A stretch of DNA of 64,000 bases from Durusdinium trenchii (taxonomy: Eukaryota > Sar > Dinophyceae > Suessiales > Symbiodiniaceae), in NCBI GenBank assembly GCA_963970005.1, contig CAXAMN010022695.1:183560-247559 (forward strand), in the 5' to 3' direction. The position numbers and the translations under genes were made by a program. This document shows positions 35,641 to 45,839 of this stretch, one piece after another. A model generated the notes under the pieces. That model made no database searches. It was not told the DNA's origin and saw nothing but the letters and a program-made list of their open reading frames with translations. Within the stretch, counting starts at the first letter, position 1. Every line of letters starts with the position of its first letter.

Positions 35641-36240
35641 TGGTCGTCCTGGTCCCCTTGGTCCCCTGGTCCCCTTGGTCCCTGGTCCCCTGGTCGAAGG
35701 GAAGGGAAGGAAGGAAAGAAGGGATCAAGGTAGGAAGTGAGGAAGGCAGGAAGGATGGAAGCAAGGCAGCCGGGAGGCAAGGAAGCACGGACAGAAGGCA
35801 GGAAGAAACAACGTAACAAAGGAAGGACCACAAGGAAAATGAAGAATAGAATTAAACAACAATAAACAAAAGAACCATCAACCATGTTAATGGAGGTGCG
35901 CTCTTTTTTCGGGAGTGTTTTTGTATTTGTTGATTCTGATTTTGCTGTTTTTTTTGCTTTTGTTGCTTTTCTGTTTCTGCGTTTTGTTTTTTGGCGTTTG
36001 TTGCTTTTCTGCTTTTGCTGCTTCTGTTGTTTTTTTGTTTTTGTTGCTTTTCTGCTTTGGCAGCTGTTCTCCTTTCTCTTTTTGCTTGTTTTTTTCCATT
36101 TGTTTGCTTTGCAGAGAAGAAACCAAACAAGAAAGCAAGCAAGCAAGCACGAGCTGCTCACCTTTGGATCTGGTGTGCTGCTGGGGGGGGGCGGCGGCCC
36201 CCCCCCCCCCCAACCCCCCCCGCGCCACGAAATCTGCACT
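35641..36240. repeat. compound low-complexity region
   Basis: In order: GGTCCCCT repeats (35651-35695), a long purine-rich tract of GGAAGGAA type (35696-35880), a TTTTGTTGCTTTTCTG array (35900-36110), AAGCAAGCAAGC, and a G9/C13 run at 36183-36225. Long open frames on both strands here are products of composition. Confidence 0.8.
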
Positions 36241-37262
36241 TCATCTCCGACACCCGCGCCTGCCACGAAATCAATATTTTAAGGTGAACTCCCCGGCAAC
36301 CAACCAAATACGCCTCCTGTGCTAGTTCTCTTTCCTTTGCTGTTTCTCTGCTAACTGCACCAAACTATTGTGATAGGTAGCAATTTCTCTCACACCTACA
36401 TGTATTTTGCCAGCTACGACAGCTGCCCGAATTAGTCTACTCAACTAGCAACTAATATATGAAACCTGCACTATTCTAATGTATTGGGCCAGCTACGACA
36501 CATGTGTCTTTGCTAAGGACACGAAATTGCTGTAATTAGCTAGGTACTAATAAGAAACCCGCTCTATCCCAGAGAGCTCGTGGCAGAATAGTTTTTTTTG
36601 ATTAAGTAATTAGTTTTTAATTGATCCCCTCGAATAATACTTTTTTTGACGCGGTAAATATTTTTTTGATACTTCACCCGCACATGTTTGAGTTGGACAA
36701 GTGAGGGCATCACCCGATTTTCCATGACCATGACCGTGAGTACAGGATGCGTGCATTAGGATGGGAAGAAAGGAAAAATCTACAGATCGAGGAAACTAGG
36801 GCGGCCACACAGTCTCCACGGCTACATCAACCATTGAGCTGCCAGTCTGTTTGAGTACAAAGCAACCACAAGAACCTAACGTCCCTACACGGGTCTATCA
36901 TGTGCCAGCTGGGTAGTTTGCATGGTTTTGCACACATAAGGTGACCACCCTGGACCCAGCAGAAGTGATAGCTGCCATACCGTAGCATTCCATACTGTAG
37001 CTGCCGACCGAAACATAACGTGAGGCCTCCTCACTTCAAGGAGAGGGCAGGGACGGCCCGACGGAAAAAACAAACAAGAGGGGAAAGCAAGAGAACAAAA
37101 CAAATATGAAACAAAAAAGGACGTCCGGAGCGATGAACTTGAGCCCCCAACCTGGCAACCTTGTTACAAGTAATTATACATGAATTTAAACCTACCTTTG
37201 CGCAACCTGCAAGCGCTACACCACCACAGCGGCACGACCTGCGACCTGCGACCTACCTGTAG
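36241..37262. other. no gene supported; possible SINE-like fragment
   Basis: On the minus strand 37240-37110 reads GGTGGTGTAGCGCTTGCAGG and later GGCTCAAGTTCATCGC, loosely like tRNA A and B boxes of a tRNA-derived SINE. The match is too weak to call. Confidence 0.2.
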
Positions 37263-37377
37263 TGATGGGAGCGAAGACCCGTTGTGGCGACGGCTCAGCG
37301 AAGGTCCGGTGATTGCGACGGCGAAGGAACTCCACTTGCGGTCTCAAGCGCGTCCTCAGCGGTCCAAGCCAGTGTAG
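37263..37377 (+). CDS. candidate terminal exon
   Basis: After ACCTACCTGTAG the frame reads DGSEDPLWRRLSEGPV, IATAKELHLRSQARPQ, RSKPV to TAG. Third positions are mostly G/C. A 296-codon minus-strand frame (37216-38106) covers the same bases and is considered a shadow, though I cannot exclude it. Confidence 0.4.
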
Positions 37378-38580
37378 CACTGGGAGGCACAGAGCCGAGA
37401 CTAACACAGACAAACAAAAAAAGCACAGACAAATGAAGACGTGAAGACGTGCAAGTCCTCCAATCCATGAGAAGTTCAATTGACTAACTGACAACCTAAG
37501 TCTGAACCTGATCCACAAACAGTATTCAGGTCCTCGACATAGCCAAGCAAGGCCATGAACACGAGATGCGTTCAGGTTTGTGCTCAGCAAAACACAACAA
37601 GAGATCAAACCGCACGCGAGTGAGTCCACGCAGTGGGAGGGCGACGCTACAGTGATGGGTTCACTCCCGTTGGCAGTATGATCTTGTCCCAGGGATTTAA
37701 TTTGACTCTTTTTCGTCCGATGTTCACCTGACCTGTTCACCACCCTTCCTGGGTGCTCGATCTTGCACAATTCATGGCGACTCCATGATCCACAATTTGC
37801 ACCATCACGACGAAACTGAAGCAGATTCCCACAACTCTGAAGTCTCAGATATTGAAGGACAGCCCAGGTACACCCATGACTCATGTCAACACAAAAGCAG
37901 CAGAACACGCATCCATCGTCTTCTCCTGCCTCATGGCAGGTCCGGCGTTCGCCGTGTTGGTTTTTCATCAAAAGCTTTCCGGCGTCCGTCTCCGCCGCGC
38001 AGCATACTCTTGAGTCGAAACAAATTCCACACAAGCTCTCAGGGTACGTTCTCAATTCCACAAGCTTGCAAGTGTAAAACGTGTAAAAGATCCCTTGGAC
38101 GATCACGTATAATATTCAACACTGCCTTCTACATGTGACAAAGGCCCTTCTAATATAATAATCACATATGTGACATGTGACATATTTCTACATGTTTTCT
38201 TTCACCTCAACACTGCCGTCTCCCCCGCTGAGATGGGCTGAGTGATCTGGTTTTCTTCTCATCTTTCTCCAACAGCTTTCTGTTCAGAGGTTGGCCAGGC
38301 TTCGATAGAACATGATAGAACAGTGTGCATGGCATGGTCGCTAGAACTGGTTTGCCAACTCCACTCCTTTGCCAACCTTCTTGCTTGATCTTTTCTCTTA
38401 TCTCTTGGACTCGAAGGCCTTAGACTCCAGCCCCCCCTGCTTGACTGCGATGCACAGTGCCTTTCCCTCCTTGTCCAACCCGCCCCAGGGTTCTGTACTT
38501 TCCATTTGTTTCAGGATTTCTGGACTCCCATTTAGTTTTGCTTCCTTCTTTTCTCTTTACTCGCCTTCATTGGACCAGAA

Positions 38581-39207
38581 ATGGACCGCCCAGCAGCCCG
38601 TTTGGGACGGGTCCCTTTGCTGTCCTTGTCGATGTCAAGCCCCACGGCCTTGCGACTTCGAAGAAGCTGCGGGATGAGGCTCGAAAAGAAGCTTCGGGAG
38701 ATCTTGGCCTTGAAGCGTCGCCAGGTGCGACGCACCGTCGGTGAAGCCCGCGGTCGAAGCGATGGAGAGGTCGGTGTGACCTGCAGGTTGGCACCGTGCT
38801 TCTTGACGTTTGATGGAGGTGCACTCAGTGAATCACTTGAAGTTGGAGTGAATGTAGGTTGTTCTTGTTCCATGTTCCATGGTCATAGCCCTCAGTGATG
38901 TTCATGATGTCCTCCTTTCAGTTGGATGATTGATTCTTAAGAGTTGCAACCTGTTTGAACAGTACGTAGCTAGTGCGCAAATTTACTGGCCCAATTGGTG
39001 GGAGATGAGACCGCTATAGGCTATAGGATCGAACAAATGCATCCGGAACTCACCCAAATCCCACCACGTTTCCTAGACCTTAGCAGGTGGCACTTGAGCG
39101 AAGGCTGGAATCCAGTTTCTCCAAAGCCGCGTTTCGCACTGCCAGGAGGGGATGTCCTTTCATTTGCTAGGTTGAAGTGGCCGCAAGATTCATTCTGTAT
39201 ATATTGA
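38581..39207 (+). CDS. possible complete two-exon gene, 140 residues, unrecognised
   Basis: Exon 38581-38769 starts at ATG and reads MDRPAARLGRVPLLSLSM, SSPTALRLRRSCGMRLEK, KLREILALKRRQVRRTVG, EARGRSDGE, then GTCGGT. Exon 38974-39207 follows AGTACGTAGCTAG and reads CANLLAQLVGDETAIGYR, IEQMHPELTQIPPRFLDL, SRWHLSEGWNPVSPKPRF, ALPGGDVLSFARLKWPQD, SFCIY to TGA at 39205-39207. Both ends are phase 0, so the frame is intact across the 204-base intron. The basic, Arg/Ser-rich N-terminus could be a targeting region. Family unknown. The ATG could be internal if an upstream exon exists. Confidence 0.6.
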
Positions 39208-39500
39208 GCAACCACTTTTTTTAAATCTTTTATTTAGGCTTTACTAAAGTAGTCTACGGCATGCTCTATGTGCTTTTCTTTCATCAGTATTCGCTTGTGA
39301 ACGAGATAGGGCCCCCACATAATTGATAGTGTATTTGAGTTTAGTACCAAGCAAATGCCGCTACACATATGTCTTTGTGAAAAAACATGTTAAACCATGT
39401 CAAAACATGGGGTTCCCCTTGCGTACTTCAGCGTCCAGCAGGCTGTGATAAAACATCGCTTTGGGTGAAATCACGGGATAGACAGACACTTTCTTGCAAG

Positions 39501-41427
39501 AATGGACAGTCCTGGTTCTCCGGGTCGTTTCTTTTTCCACGCGTCACCGAGAACACGACAGTCGCCAGGTGGAGGGAGAGAAGTTGGAGAAGCTTCAGGC
39601 GGCGAAAGCGCCATTTCGCCGTGTCGGTCGTGTTTGGTCCCTTCCACAGGGCACGATTGGATGAAAGGGACCCCCAAAAGTCTCCTCCAGGAGGGTTGTA
39701 GTAGCGTCCTTGCTCCTAGTAGTACGGCCAGGAGCCCCTAGTAGCTTCTTGTTCCTAGTAATTAGTAAGAATGCTCCTAGTAGCGATGCCAGGAGCCCCT
39801 AGTAGCGTCCTTGCTCGGGGGCTGAGACGTTTGGACCTGATTGGGGTACACCGGGGTCGCCAGATCGGAACGGAACGGGACCTTTTTTCAAAACGGATTT
39901 CTTCCACAACGAAGGCGGTTTTTAGTTTCCATGTGGGCCTCGGAGCCAGGGTGTGTTGGATTTACACTCCGACGAACACATCACATGGAAGTGGAAAACC
40001 CCCTGTGTCCAAAGGAAAGTAGTCTTCCAAGGGACCATTTTCCACTTCCATGTGATGTGTTCGTCAGAGCGTAGAATTGTTGTCACAGCTGAATTCCAAT
40101 GAGTTGGCTTCCCCACTCACACAAATGGATCGAACCCGTCCGTTGCACTGATCGGCTAGACGGCTGCACGAACCTGGCCGCCTTGGGGATTGAAGGAAGC
40201 AAAGTCTGGGATGTTTAGCATGCAGCATGCTAAGCCTACCTGTTCAGGTTCATGGGAGAAAGTGCCCGACCAACTACGGATTTTATTGGCTGAGAAGGTG
40301 GCTCGAGACGCTCTAAGCACCATTCAAGCGCACTGGGACTGTGAGAACTGCGGACAGGAGTGGGAGAACTTGTGCAGTATGTAGAAAACCTCTTGTTGAA
40401 GTTCAGCCAGAGGACCTTCCAGCTCAAGATATTTTTTTCACAGAACCAGCATGAACATGGATTATGATGTTTCGTTCTATGTTTATTTGACCAATGGCAA
40501 TCTATGGTAATCCTATTCCCTCTAGTGTAGTTCGATTCTTCGCTGGTGCCAGTGATGGACATGATGGACATTATTGTTCGATGGTTTCTGGTTTTAACTG
40601 GCTCTCGAACCTTTTATCCTGCCAATTGCTAGTGATGTGTTTGCTTTTTGAAGTCACCTGAGTTCATTCAAGAGAGTCTATCATAGTTTCAAGTTGATTG
40701 TAATTGCTTTCTTCACCAACAAACACCCACACTTCACAACAAACACAGACCACTTTCCGACTGCCCGTTGAAACGCTCTTGCGTGCACTACTCCAGTCTT
40801 CGTGTTGTCTGGTTTTTGCTTCTTTCAACTTTGGAGAGAGGATTTGCAGGCAGCAAAGATGTATGTGGCCGCAAACACAGAGATAACAGTATGATTTTGG
40901 AGAAACAACCCTAATGAGTGAACATCCACATCCTCGAGATCGGTTTCCAGACCGGAAAAAACCAGGGAGTCCACACTGGCAGATAAAGCACTGTGCGCAC
41001 GGTGCCCTGAGGTCCCTGTCAGTTTCCTACCCGGAGCTGGTAGCTGAGAGAACATACGCATGATTCGTGATATATAGCTATAGTTTAATATATATTGTAT
41101 ATTATAAATATAATAGAATAGATATACAGTACACCTCTTCTGCTACCTTGGAAGCCCCTTTCTTTCGGAGTCACGACTCGTCATGACGTGCGCTTCGACT
41201 TACGGGCTCCGGCGACGTATGGCCGTTGGAGGCAGAGAAGGTGCAGAAGCGGGTGGAGCTCTTCCAAGAGGTCCAGGGCCGCCCGGAGCGGACTGGACGG
41301 GTGTGAGGGTTTGCATTCTCGGATTCCCAGGTGCGTTTTGGCTGGGTCAACACCTTTGCGTAGGCTGGGTCAGGACATGAGGGAAATCAAGCACCTAGCC
41401 GGAGAGGAGGAACGCTTGGATCAGTGA
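39501..41427 (+). CDS. zinc-binding protein (CxxCGxEW), five exons in phase
   Basis: Exons 39501-39626, 40248-40376, 40850-40888, 41236-41300 and 41374-41427 join without a frame break, all with GT donors. Peptides: RQVEGEKLEKLQAAKAPF; SWEKVPDQLRILLAEKVAR, DALSTIQAHWDCENCG, QEWENLC; SSKDVCGRKHRDN; KVQKRVELFQEVQGRPER; DMREIKHLAGEEERLDQ then TGA. WDCENCGQEW resembles the knuckle of zinc ribbons of the W-x-C-xx-CGxxW kind; two more Cys and a His follow within 18 residues. The 39-base third exon could instead end at TAA 40912, and its other frame is also open. Function unknown. Confidence 0.55.
39699..39818 (+). repeat. CTAGTAGCGTCCTTGCTCC family repeat
   Basis: Four imperfect copies of CCAGGAGCCCCTAGTAGC..TTGCTCCTAGTAG lie within the first intron of the zinc-ribbon gene. 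The same family is at 49721-49840 in reverse orientation. From memory this sequence is widespread in Symbiodiniaceae. Confidence 0.75.
39971..40065. mobile_element. snap-back element, 28-bp perfect inverted repeats
   Basis: GACGAACACATCACATGGAA plus GTGGAAAA (39971-39998) is repeated exactly in reverse complement at 40038-40065, separated by 39 bases containing GGAAAGTAGTCTTCC. The core matches the repeat at 14.7 kb. Probably a small non-autonomous element within an intron. Confidence 0.8.
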
Positions 41428-41794
41428 AGTGTGTCTCCATGAAACAAACAGACCGAGGGTGGGAACCCGTCAAACAAATGACTTTTAGAACTTCTTAATC
41501 TATATACAGCCAAGTCCCATAACATGTATACTGGATTATACTGGTGCGGTTTTTGTGGATTCGCGACTGAATCATGGACCGTTCCCCAAATCTGCATGGT
41601 TTCTCACCAAACGCTTCTAGATCATGGACCATTCACGAAATCTGCATGGTTGCCCACCACCAAACGCTTCTCGAGCTAGTCTTTCGTTGAATTGCTTTAA
41701 CTCTTGACGATGCATCGAGTCCTTTCCAGGAAAGTCCCAAAAAGCCGCTTGGAGACCATCTTTCAAAATATGTTTGCGTGTTTGCATGGCACAG

Positions 41795-42338
41795 ATTCAG
41801 TCGTTTTCACGAAGTGTTCACCGCTCAGTTCCCCGGACACCTGGACGACGTGTTCTACCCGCATGTTCCGATGCTGTTCAGCATGCTGGCGTCAGTGACT
41901 ATGACCTTTATTTCAGAGAAAATGTATCCAGGAGTACCGAAAATGTATCACATGTTGCTGTTACTTAGTAAATCTTAGTAAGATTCAGCAAGTTAGTAAC
42001 AGCTGGAGAGTTCAAGATCTTTCTGTTGGCACCCCACGGAACACGCGCCCCATACCAGCCTAGCAGCAGCACCAGCCTTCCCCCACAGCTCACATATGCT
42101 GGAGGTCGCTGAGCTCAAACTTCGGAGAGCTGAGAAGGACTGGGCCCGATTGGCCGAAGTGACCGATGACCTACCTCGGTGTTGTCTTACGCGGGATGGG
42201 GTGGAGGATCTGACCAGATCCAGAATATGTTTGATATGTTTTGGTTAAGAGGGGTTATTGATCAAGATCCAACAATACAGCATGGAAGTGAACTGCGAGA
42301 AGCCTGCGCTTCTTCTGAACTTGGCAATGTCAGCTTAA
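41795..42338 (+). CDS. unrecognised gene, three 3' exons
   Basis: Exon 41795-41894 (acceptor GCATGGCACAG) reads FSRFHEVFTAQFPGHLDD, VFYPHVPMLFSMLAS with almost only G/C third bases. Exon 42089-42178 (TTCCCCCACAG) reads SHMLEVAELKLRRAEKDW, ARLAEVTDDLPR to CG|GTGTTG. Exon 42281-42338 (AACAATACAG) reads MEVNCEKPALLLNLAMSA to TAA. The last two agree in phase; the first joins the second only if a GA donor at 41897 (GT|GACTAT) is used rather than the GT at 41895. Unknown family. Confidence 0.6.
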
Positions 42339-42526
42339 TTCAGCCTTCGCAGCATCTATGTTGCATACAACTTCTTTTCTTGCATGATCGAAGGACAAAG
42401 GGGTCATTGTAAGCGGGTATAATACAAAGCCCCGCAGTATCCACATCGATCGGCCAGCCAGGATTGATGCTGATGGTCACGTGGATTGTCATGTTCTGAA
42501 TATACAGTGAAAATAACTATATTGGA

Positions 42527-42664
42527 ATACCCACAACTTGAGAAGACAATATGGAAACGCGACCGGGCAGAAATACCCACAACTTGAGAAGACAATATGG
42601 ACACGCGACCGGGCAGAAATACCCACAACTTGAGAAGACAATATGGAAACGGGAGCGGGCAGTC
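42527..42664 (+). repeat. three tandem copies of a 46-bp unit
   Basis: ATACCCACAACTTGAGAAGA..CAATATGGAAACGCGACCGG..GCAGAA starts at 42527, 42573 and 42619. Copies differ at only a few bases (for example A/C in GGAAACG, and GGGAGC for GCGACC in the third), indicating recent duplication. Confidence 0.95.
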
Positions 42665-42970
42665 TTGTCATAAAGTCTTTGCTGACTGAACAGCTGTGAC
42701 AGCGAGCGATGGATTGACTTGAAACACTGGGCAGCAATTTGGGTAAGAGGCTATGTTTTCCCAGCTTGGTCAAGCATTGAAGTCAATCAACCATATCCAA
42801 TTTATATATATAACTACAATACCTGTGACAGAGTGTAGAACTGAAGCCGCAAAGGAGAAGACAAATGAGTTATTTGTTTTGTTGATGTTATGTTTCTTTG
42901 GAGCACGAGATGACAAGCCTGTGGGGCTGTTCCATGCACATGATGGACGTGCCTCTTGTTTGCTGTACGA

Positions 42971-42973
<3 letters not shown>

Positions 42974-43027
<54 letters not shown>

Positions 43028-43037
43028 NNNNNNNNNN

Positions 43038-43084
<47 letters not shown>
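42974..43084. repeat. (GAT)n microsatellite containing a 10-N assembly gap
   Basis: Pure GAT repeats flank NNNNNNNNNN at 43028-43037, so the true array length is unknown and the gap size is probably a placeholder. Frames reading poly-Asp, poly-Met or poly-His are artefacts. Confidence 0.97.
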
Positions 43085-43314
43085 TTTGTTTTTTTGCTTA
43101 AGCTTCTGGTTGTTGATTTTGGACCCACGCTCACCCGCTCTAGCAAGCTCTACAAACAAAAGTCTCTAGTTCTTCAATTGCTTTGGTCCCGCGGCTGGCT
43201 CATGATGCTATGATATGATTTGCACCAAAACAACCACACTTGTGCAGTCAAACTAGTCGACACACTTCTTTTGACGCCGGTTTCTCACGGAGCATCAGCC
43301 TTCACAAATCCTAG

Positions 43315-43693
43315 GAGCTGATGCTGCTCTTCAAGAAGAAGCAAAAGGGCTTTCAGGAGATCTGGAAGGGACACAGCACGAGATCCTGCAGGAAAGACAA
43401 ACAAAGAACCTTAGCAAATTCATTTAACAACAACAGACAGTGCCTGCAAGATTTGATGTTTGGGAGCATGTTGATGTGCAACATGATTTTTTGGGGCACA
43501 TTTTTTGGTGCCCGGAACTCACTCGCACAGGTCCAGGGTGCATCTGTGCATGTTCATCCTTGTGGGGAACCCACCTTTCAGGGACCAAGTTCAAAGCATG
43601 GACTGCGAAGCTGATTGTCATTTGTTGAACATGATGTGGGTGCGAATGGGGACAGACCACCAGGATGCATTTTTGCGCCACTGGGAATCATGA
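43315..43693 (+). CDS. unrecognised gene, two exons in phase via GA donor
   Basis: Exon 43315-43391 (acceptor CAAATCCTAG) reads ELMLLFKKKQKGFQEIWK, GHSTRSC and stops before GAAAGA, a GA donor, leaving AG. Exon 43582-43693 (CCACCTTTCAG) adds G and reads DQVQSMDCEADCHLLNM, MWVRMGTDHQDAFLRHWE, S to TGA. The frame is intact. Other frames across 43440-43628 are open but end within this exon. No family recognised. Confidence 0.5.
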
Positions 43694-44327
43694 AGACTAA
43701 TCAATAACATCTAATCACGAAGGTTGGACTTTTGGTTGCCAAACATATTCTTCCTCCTGCCATCAGAAACAAACAAGAGGCACTCTAGTGAGGCCGGGCA
43801 GAGCTGCAACACGGGGGGTGTTTGCGCCCTGTGTTGACCAACCGACACATATATCCTTTGCCCTTTGAGCCGTTTTCATGCAGGAGGCATTCTGGGCTGC
43901 GGAAGCCGAGGAGAAGAAGGGGAGGCTGTCATAGGAGCTGAACCAGCATGAACGAAGCAGCATCTGTTGGCAAGAATGAACGGTCCAGATATTTTTTTTG
44001 GCTTTGGATGGGTATTCGCATGTATTCGCTATTTTTGCGGTGATCACCTCAAACGGGTGTTTTGCGCAGCTTGTGGCAAGCAACACTGGCAGGTGGTGGG
44101 GGCAATGCAGCTTATTGTTTGGTGCTGTTGCAGTGGGTGTGCTCAATATTATGCTATATATTATGCAATTAAAAAAAAAAAACAAACAAACACACACAAA
44201 TGTTGTACAGGCGGGCACCTTGTTGGCTTCCACGGAGTACTGAAAGGGTGCGAGGGTGCGTTGACCGTAGAAAAAAGAACGAACTTTTGAACTCAAAGAC
44301 TCAAAGAAACAGTGAAACGGGGCAAAA

Positions 44328-44432
44328 CAGGGATGATGTTGGAACATATTGGATTCATGATTCGCGATGGCCTCCAACCTAGTAGCGATGGCCTCCAACA
44401 GGGATGATGTTGGAACATATCATATTCATGAT
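44328..44432 (+). repeat. GCGATGGCCTCCAACCTAGTA repeat inside a ~70-bp duplication
   Basis: AGGGATGATGTTGGAACATAT occurs at about 44328 and 44398, enclosing two GCGATGGCCTCCAAC units. The same unit is at 55557-55697 and, reversed, at 57711-57798. Confidence 0.8.
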
Positions 44433-44473
44433 GGCGGTGATGCTTGACCCACAAAAGAAAAACAAACAAACAG

Positions 44474-44598
44474 GTGAGTCAGCAGTATCGGCAGATGTGA
44501 CGACCACCGTTTCTGCCATGACTCTTGTGTCAGGAGAAGGATGCCAAAAGCTGGGGTGTCCCAGAGCACTAGGAGAATCAGATGGAATCAGAACATAG
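44474..44598 (+). CDS. candidate terminal exon, Ser/Thr-rich
   Basis: After ACAAACAAACAG two bases precede ESAVSADVTTTVSAMTLV, SGEGCQKLGCPRALGESD, GIRT and TAG. The acceptor lacks a good pyrimidine tract. Unknown product. Confidence 0.35.
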
Positions 44599-44836
44599 GT
44601 ATTTCATGGTATTTCCGTATTGCCTGAAGATGTTTGGGGGTACTTTTTTACATCTTCTGTTCATCATGCTCGTGTACCAACTCTTGGTGCTTTTTTTACC
44701 AACCAGGTCGATCAATGAAGTTAACGTTTCTCTCATCACTTCTTCCCACACCTACGATAGCAAACATACCAGAACCCTCCTGTCAGGGTGTCCTGGCTGA
44801 ACTACCCCACACTACCTATAGGCTTCTAAACAGGGC

Positions 44837-45307
44837 TTGGAGGGTCCTGGTATATCAAACATAAACGACACACCTGTGAATGTGATACCTAGTGTGAGGG
44901 TGCAACAATTGGGGGTCAATTCCTTGCATGTTCAGCCAGCAGAAACACCGCGCATGCGAGCTCACACACTACCTGCAACTGAACCACCGTTCGACCCAGG
45001 TGCCAATGCCTCTGCGCCCTTCGGAGTGTTCAACCAAGAGAGATGTCGGGGCCGTTGGAATGCAGAGCTTTCTCCCGGAATAGTGGAACCCGTTCGCTCT
45101 GTGTTGTCAGCTTACTCCATGAGTTGTCAGCCAAGTCTGAACACATGCCGCCGAGGTTCTGGTGTTGTTTTGCGAAGCACTGAGGGGGTGCTTCAATCCA
45201 CTCCTTGTGCGACAAGAAAGTGGGTTAGCTGTCAACAGCCTACATTGGAATTGGCACCAGAAATTAGGCCTTACTTGTACTCTTCCCAGCGCCAGGGTCC
45301 CGACTGA
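44837..45307 (+). CDS. 156-codon open frame, status uncertain
   Basis: The frame contains VRVQQLGVNSLHVQPAET, PRMRAHTLPATEPPFDPG, ASAPFGVFNQERC, which looks like a Pro-rich linker of the type seen in retroelement polyproteins or disordered host proteins. No catalytic motif (protease, RT, integrase) is seen. Codon bias is moderate. A second frame (45162-45605) overlaps its end, so a frameshift or intron could connect them. Confidence 0.3.
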   Translation: MEGPGISNINDTPVNVIPSVRVQQLGVNSLHVQPAETPRMRAHTLPATEPPFDPGANASAPFGVFNQERCRGRWNAELSPGIVEPVRSVLSAYSMSCQPSLNTCRRGSGVVLRSTEGVLQSTPCATRKWVSCQQPTLELAPEIRPYLYSSQRQGPD

Positions 45308-45687
45308 GTCTCCCAGTGGTGTCCAGTCCTTTCATCGGTCCAACGGTAGTCCAGTGGACCGACGTCTTCTTGCGGTCAACCGGGCGACGCACGCGACCAG
45401 ACTGGGGTCTTCCATGTTCCTCCAGCGAATTCCCGGTTGTTTGGTCAGGTTTCATGTGGGTCTTCCAGAGGTATCCAACTCTGCAGTCGTTGCATCCGTG
45501 GATTTGAGGGAGTCGACCGAGAGTCGACGTGTTGCGAGACAGTCGAAGCTTCCAGTCGAGGCATGTTTTGCCATGCACAGTGCCATGTACATCTATGCAC
45601 TGTGACCAATTCATTCTTCCGGGAACAGCCCCTGACCGTGGATCGGTGACCCCAGTCACTGAGTTGTCTTTGCTTCATGACGTGCAG

Positions 45688-45839
45688 GTGACGGCCCAGT
45701 CACTGTGAGCTCTGACCAAGTGCTGGCTGAGAGTGCTGCGCCGCGCTGGGTGCGGGCAGCCCAGACGCATCGGCGACGCATCGGCGGGCTGAGAAGCTTT
45801 CCAAAGGCTCATTTGGCCCTCAGTTCGCTAGGGCTTTGA
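45688..45839 (+). CDS. terminal exon, basic C-terminus
   Basis: Acceptor CATGACGTGCAG is followed by two bases and DGPVTVSSDQVLAESAAP, RWVRAAQTHRRRIGGLRS, FPKAHLALSSLGL, then TGA. Third positions are strongly G/C. The upstream exon must leave phase 1; none was identified with confidence. Confidence 0.5.

Noticed and set aside
35571-36325. Several overlapping 100-231-codon frames on both strands
   Set aside because: All are explained by low-complexity purine/pyrimidine tracts.
37110-37245. Minus-strand tRNA-like A and B boxes, possible SINE
   Set aside because: Box B match is poor, and no acceptor stem, poly-A or target duplication was seen.
37216-38106. 296-codon minus-strand open frame, the longest in the window
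   Set aside because: Composition is Cys/Leu-rich without motifs, third positions are not biased, and + strand exon signals overlap its end. It is unusually long for chance, so it remains a weak alternative.
43763-44398. 211-codon minus-strand open frame
   Set aside because: It starts in the GCGATGGCCTCC repeat (MEAIATRLEAIA) and crosses a poly-T/GT tract; no motif.
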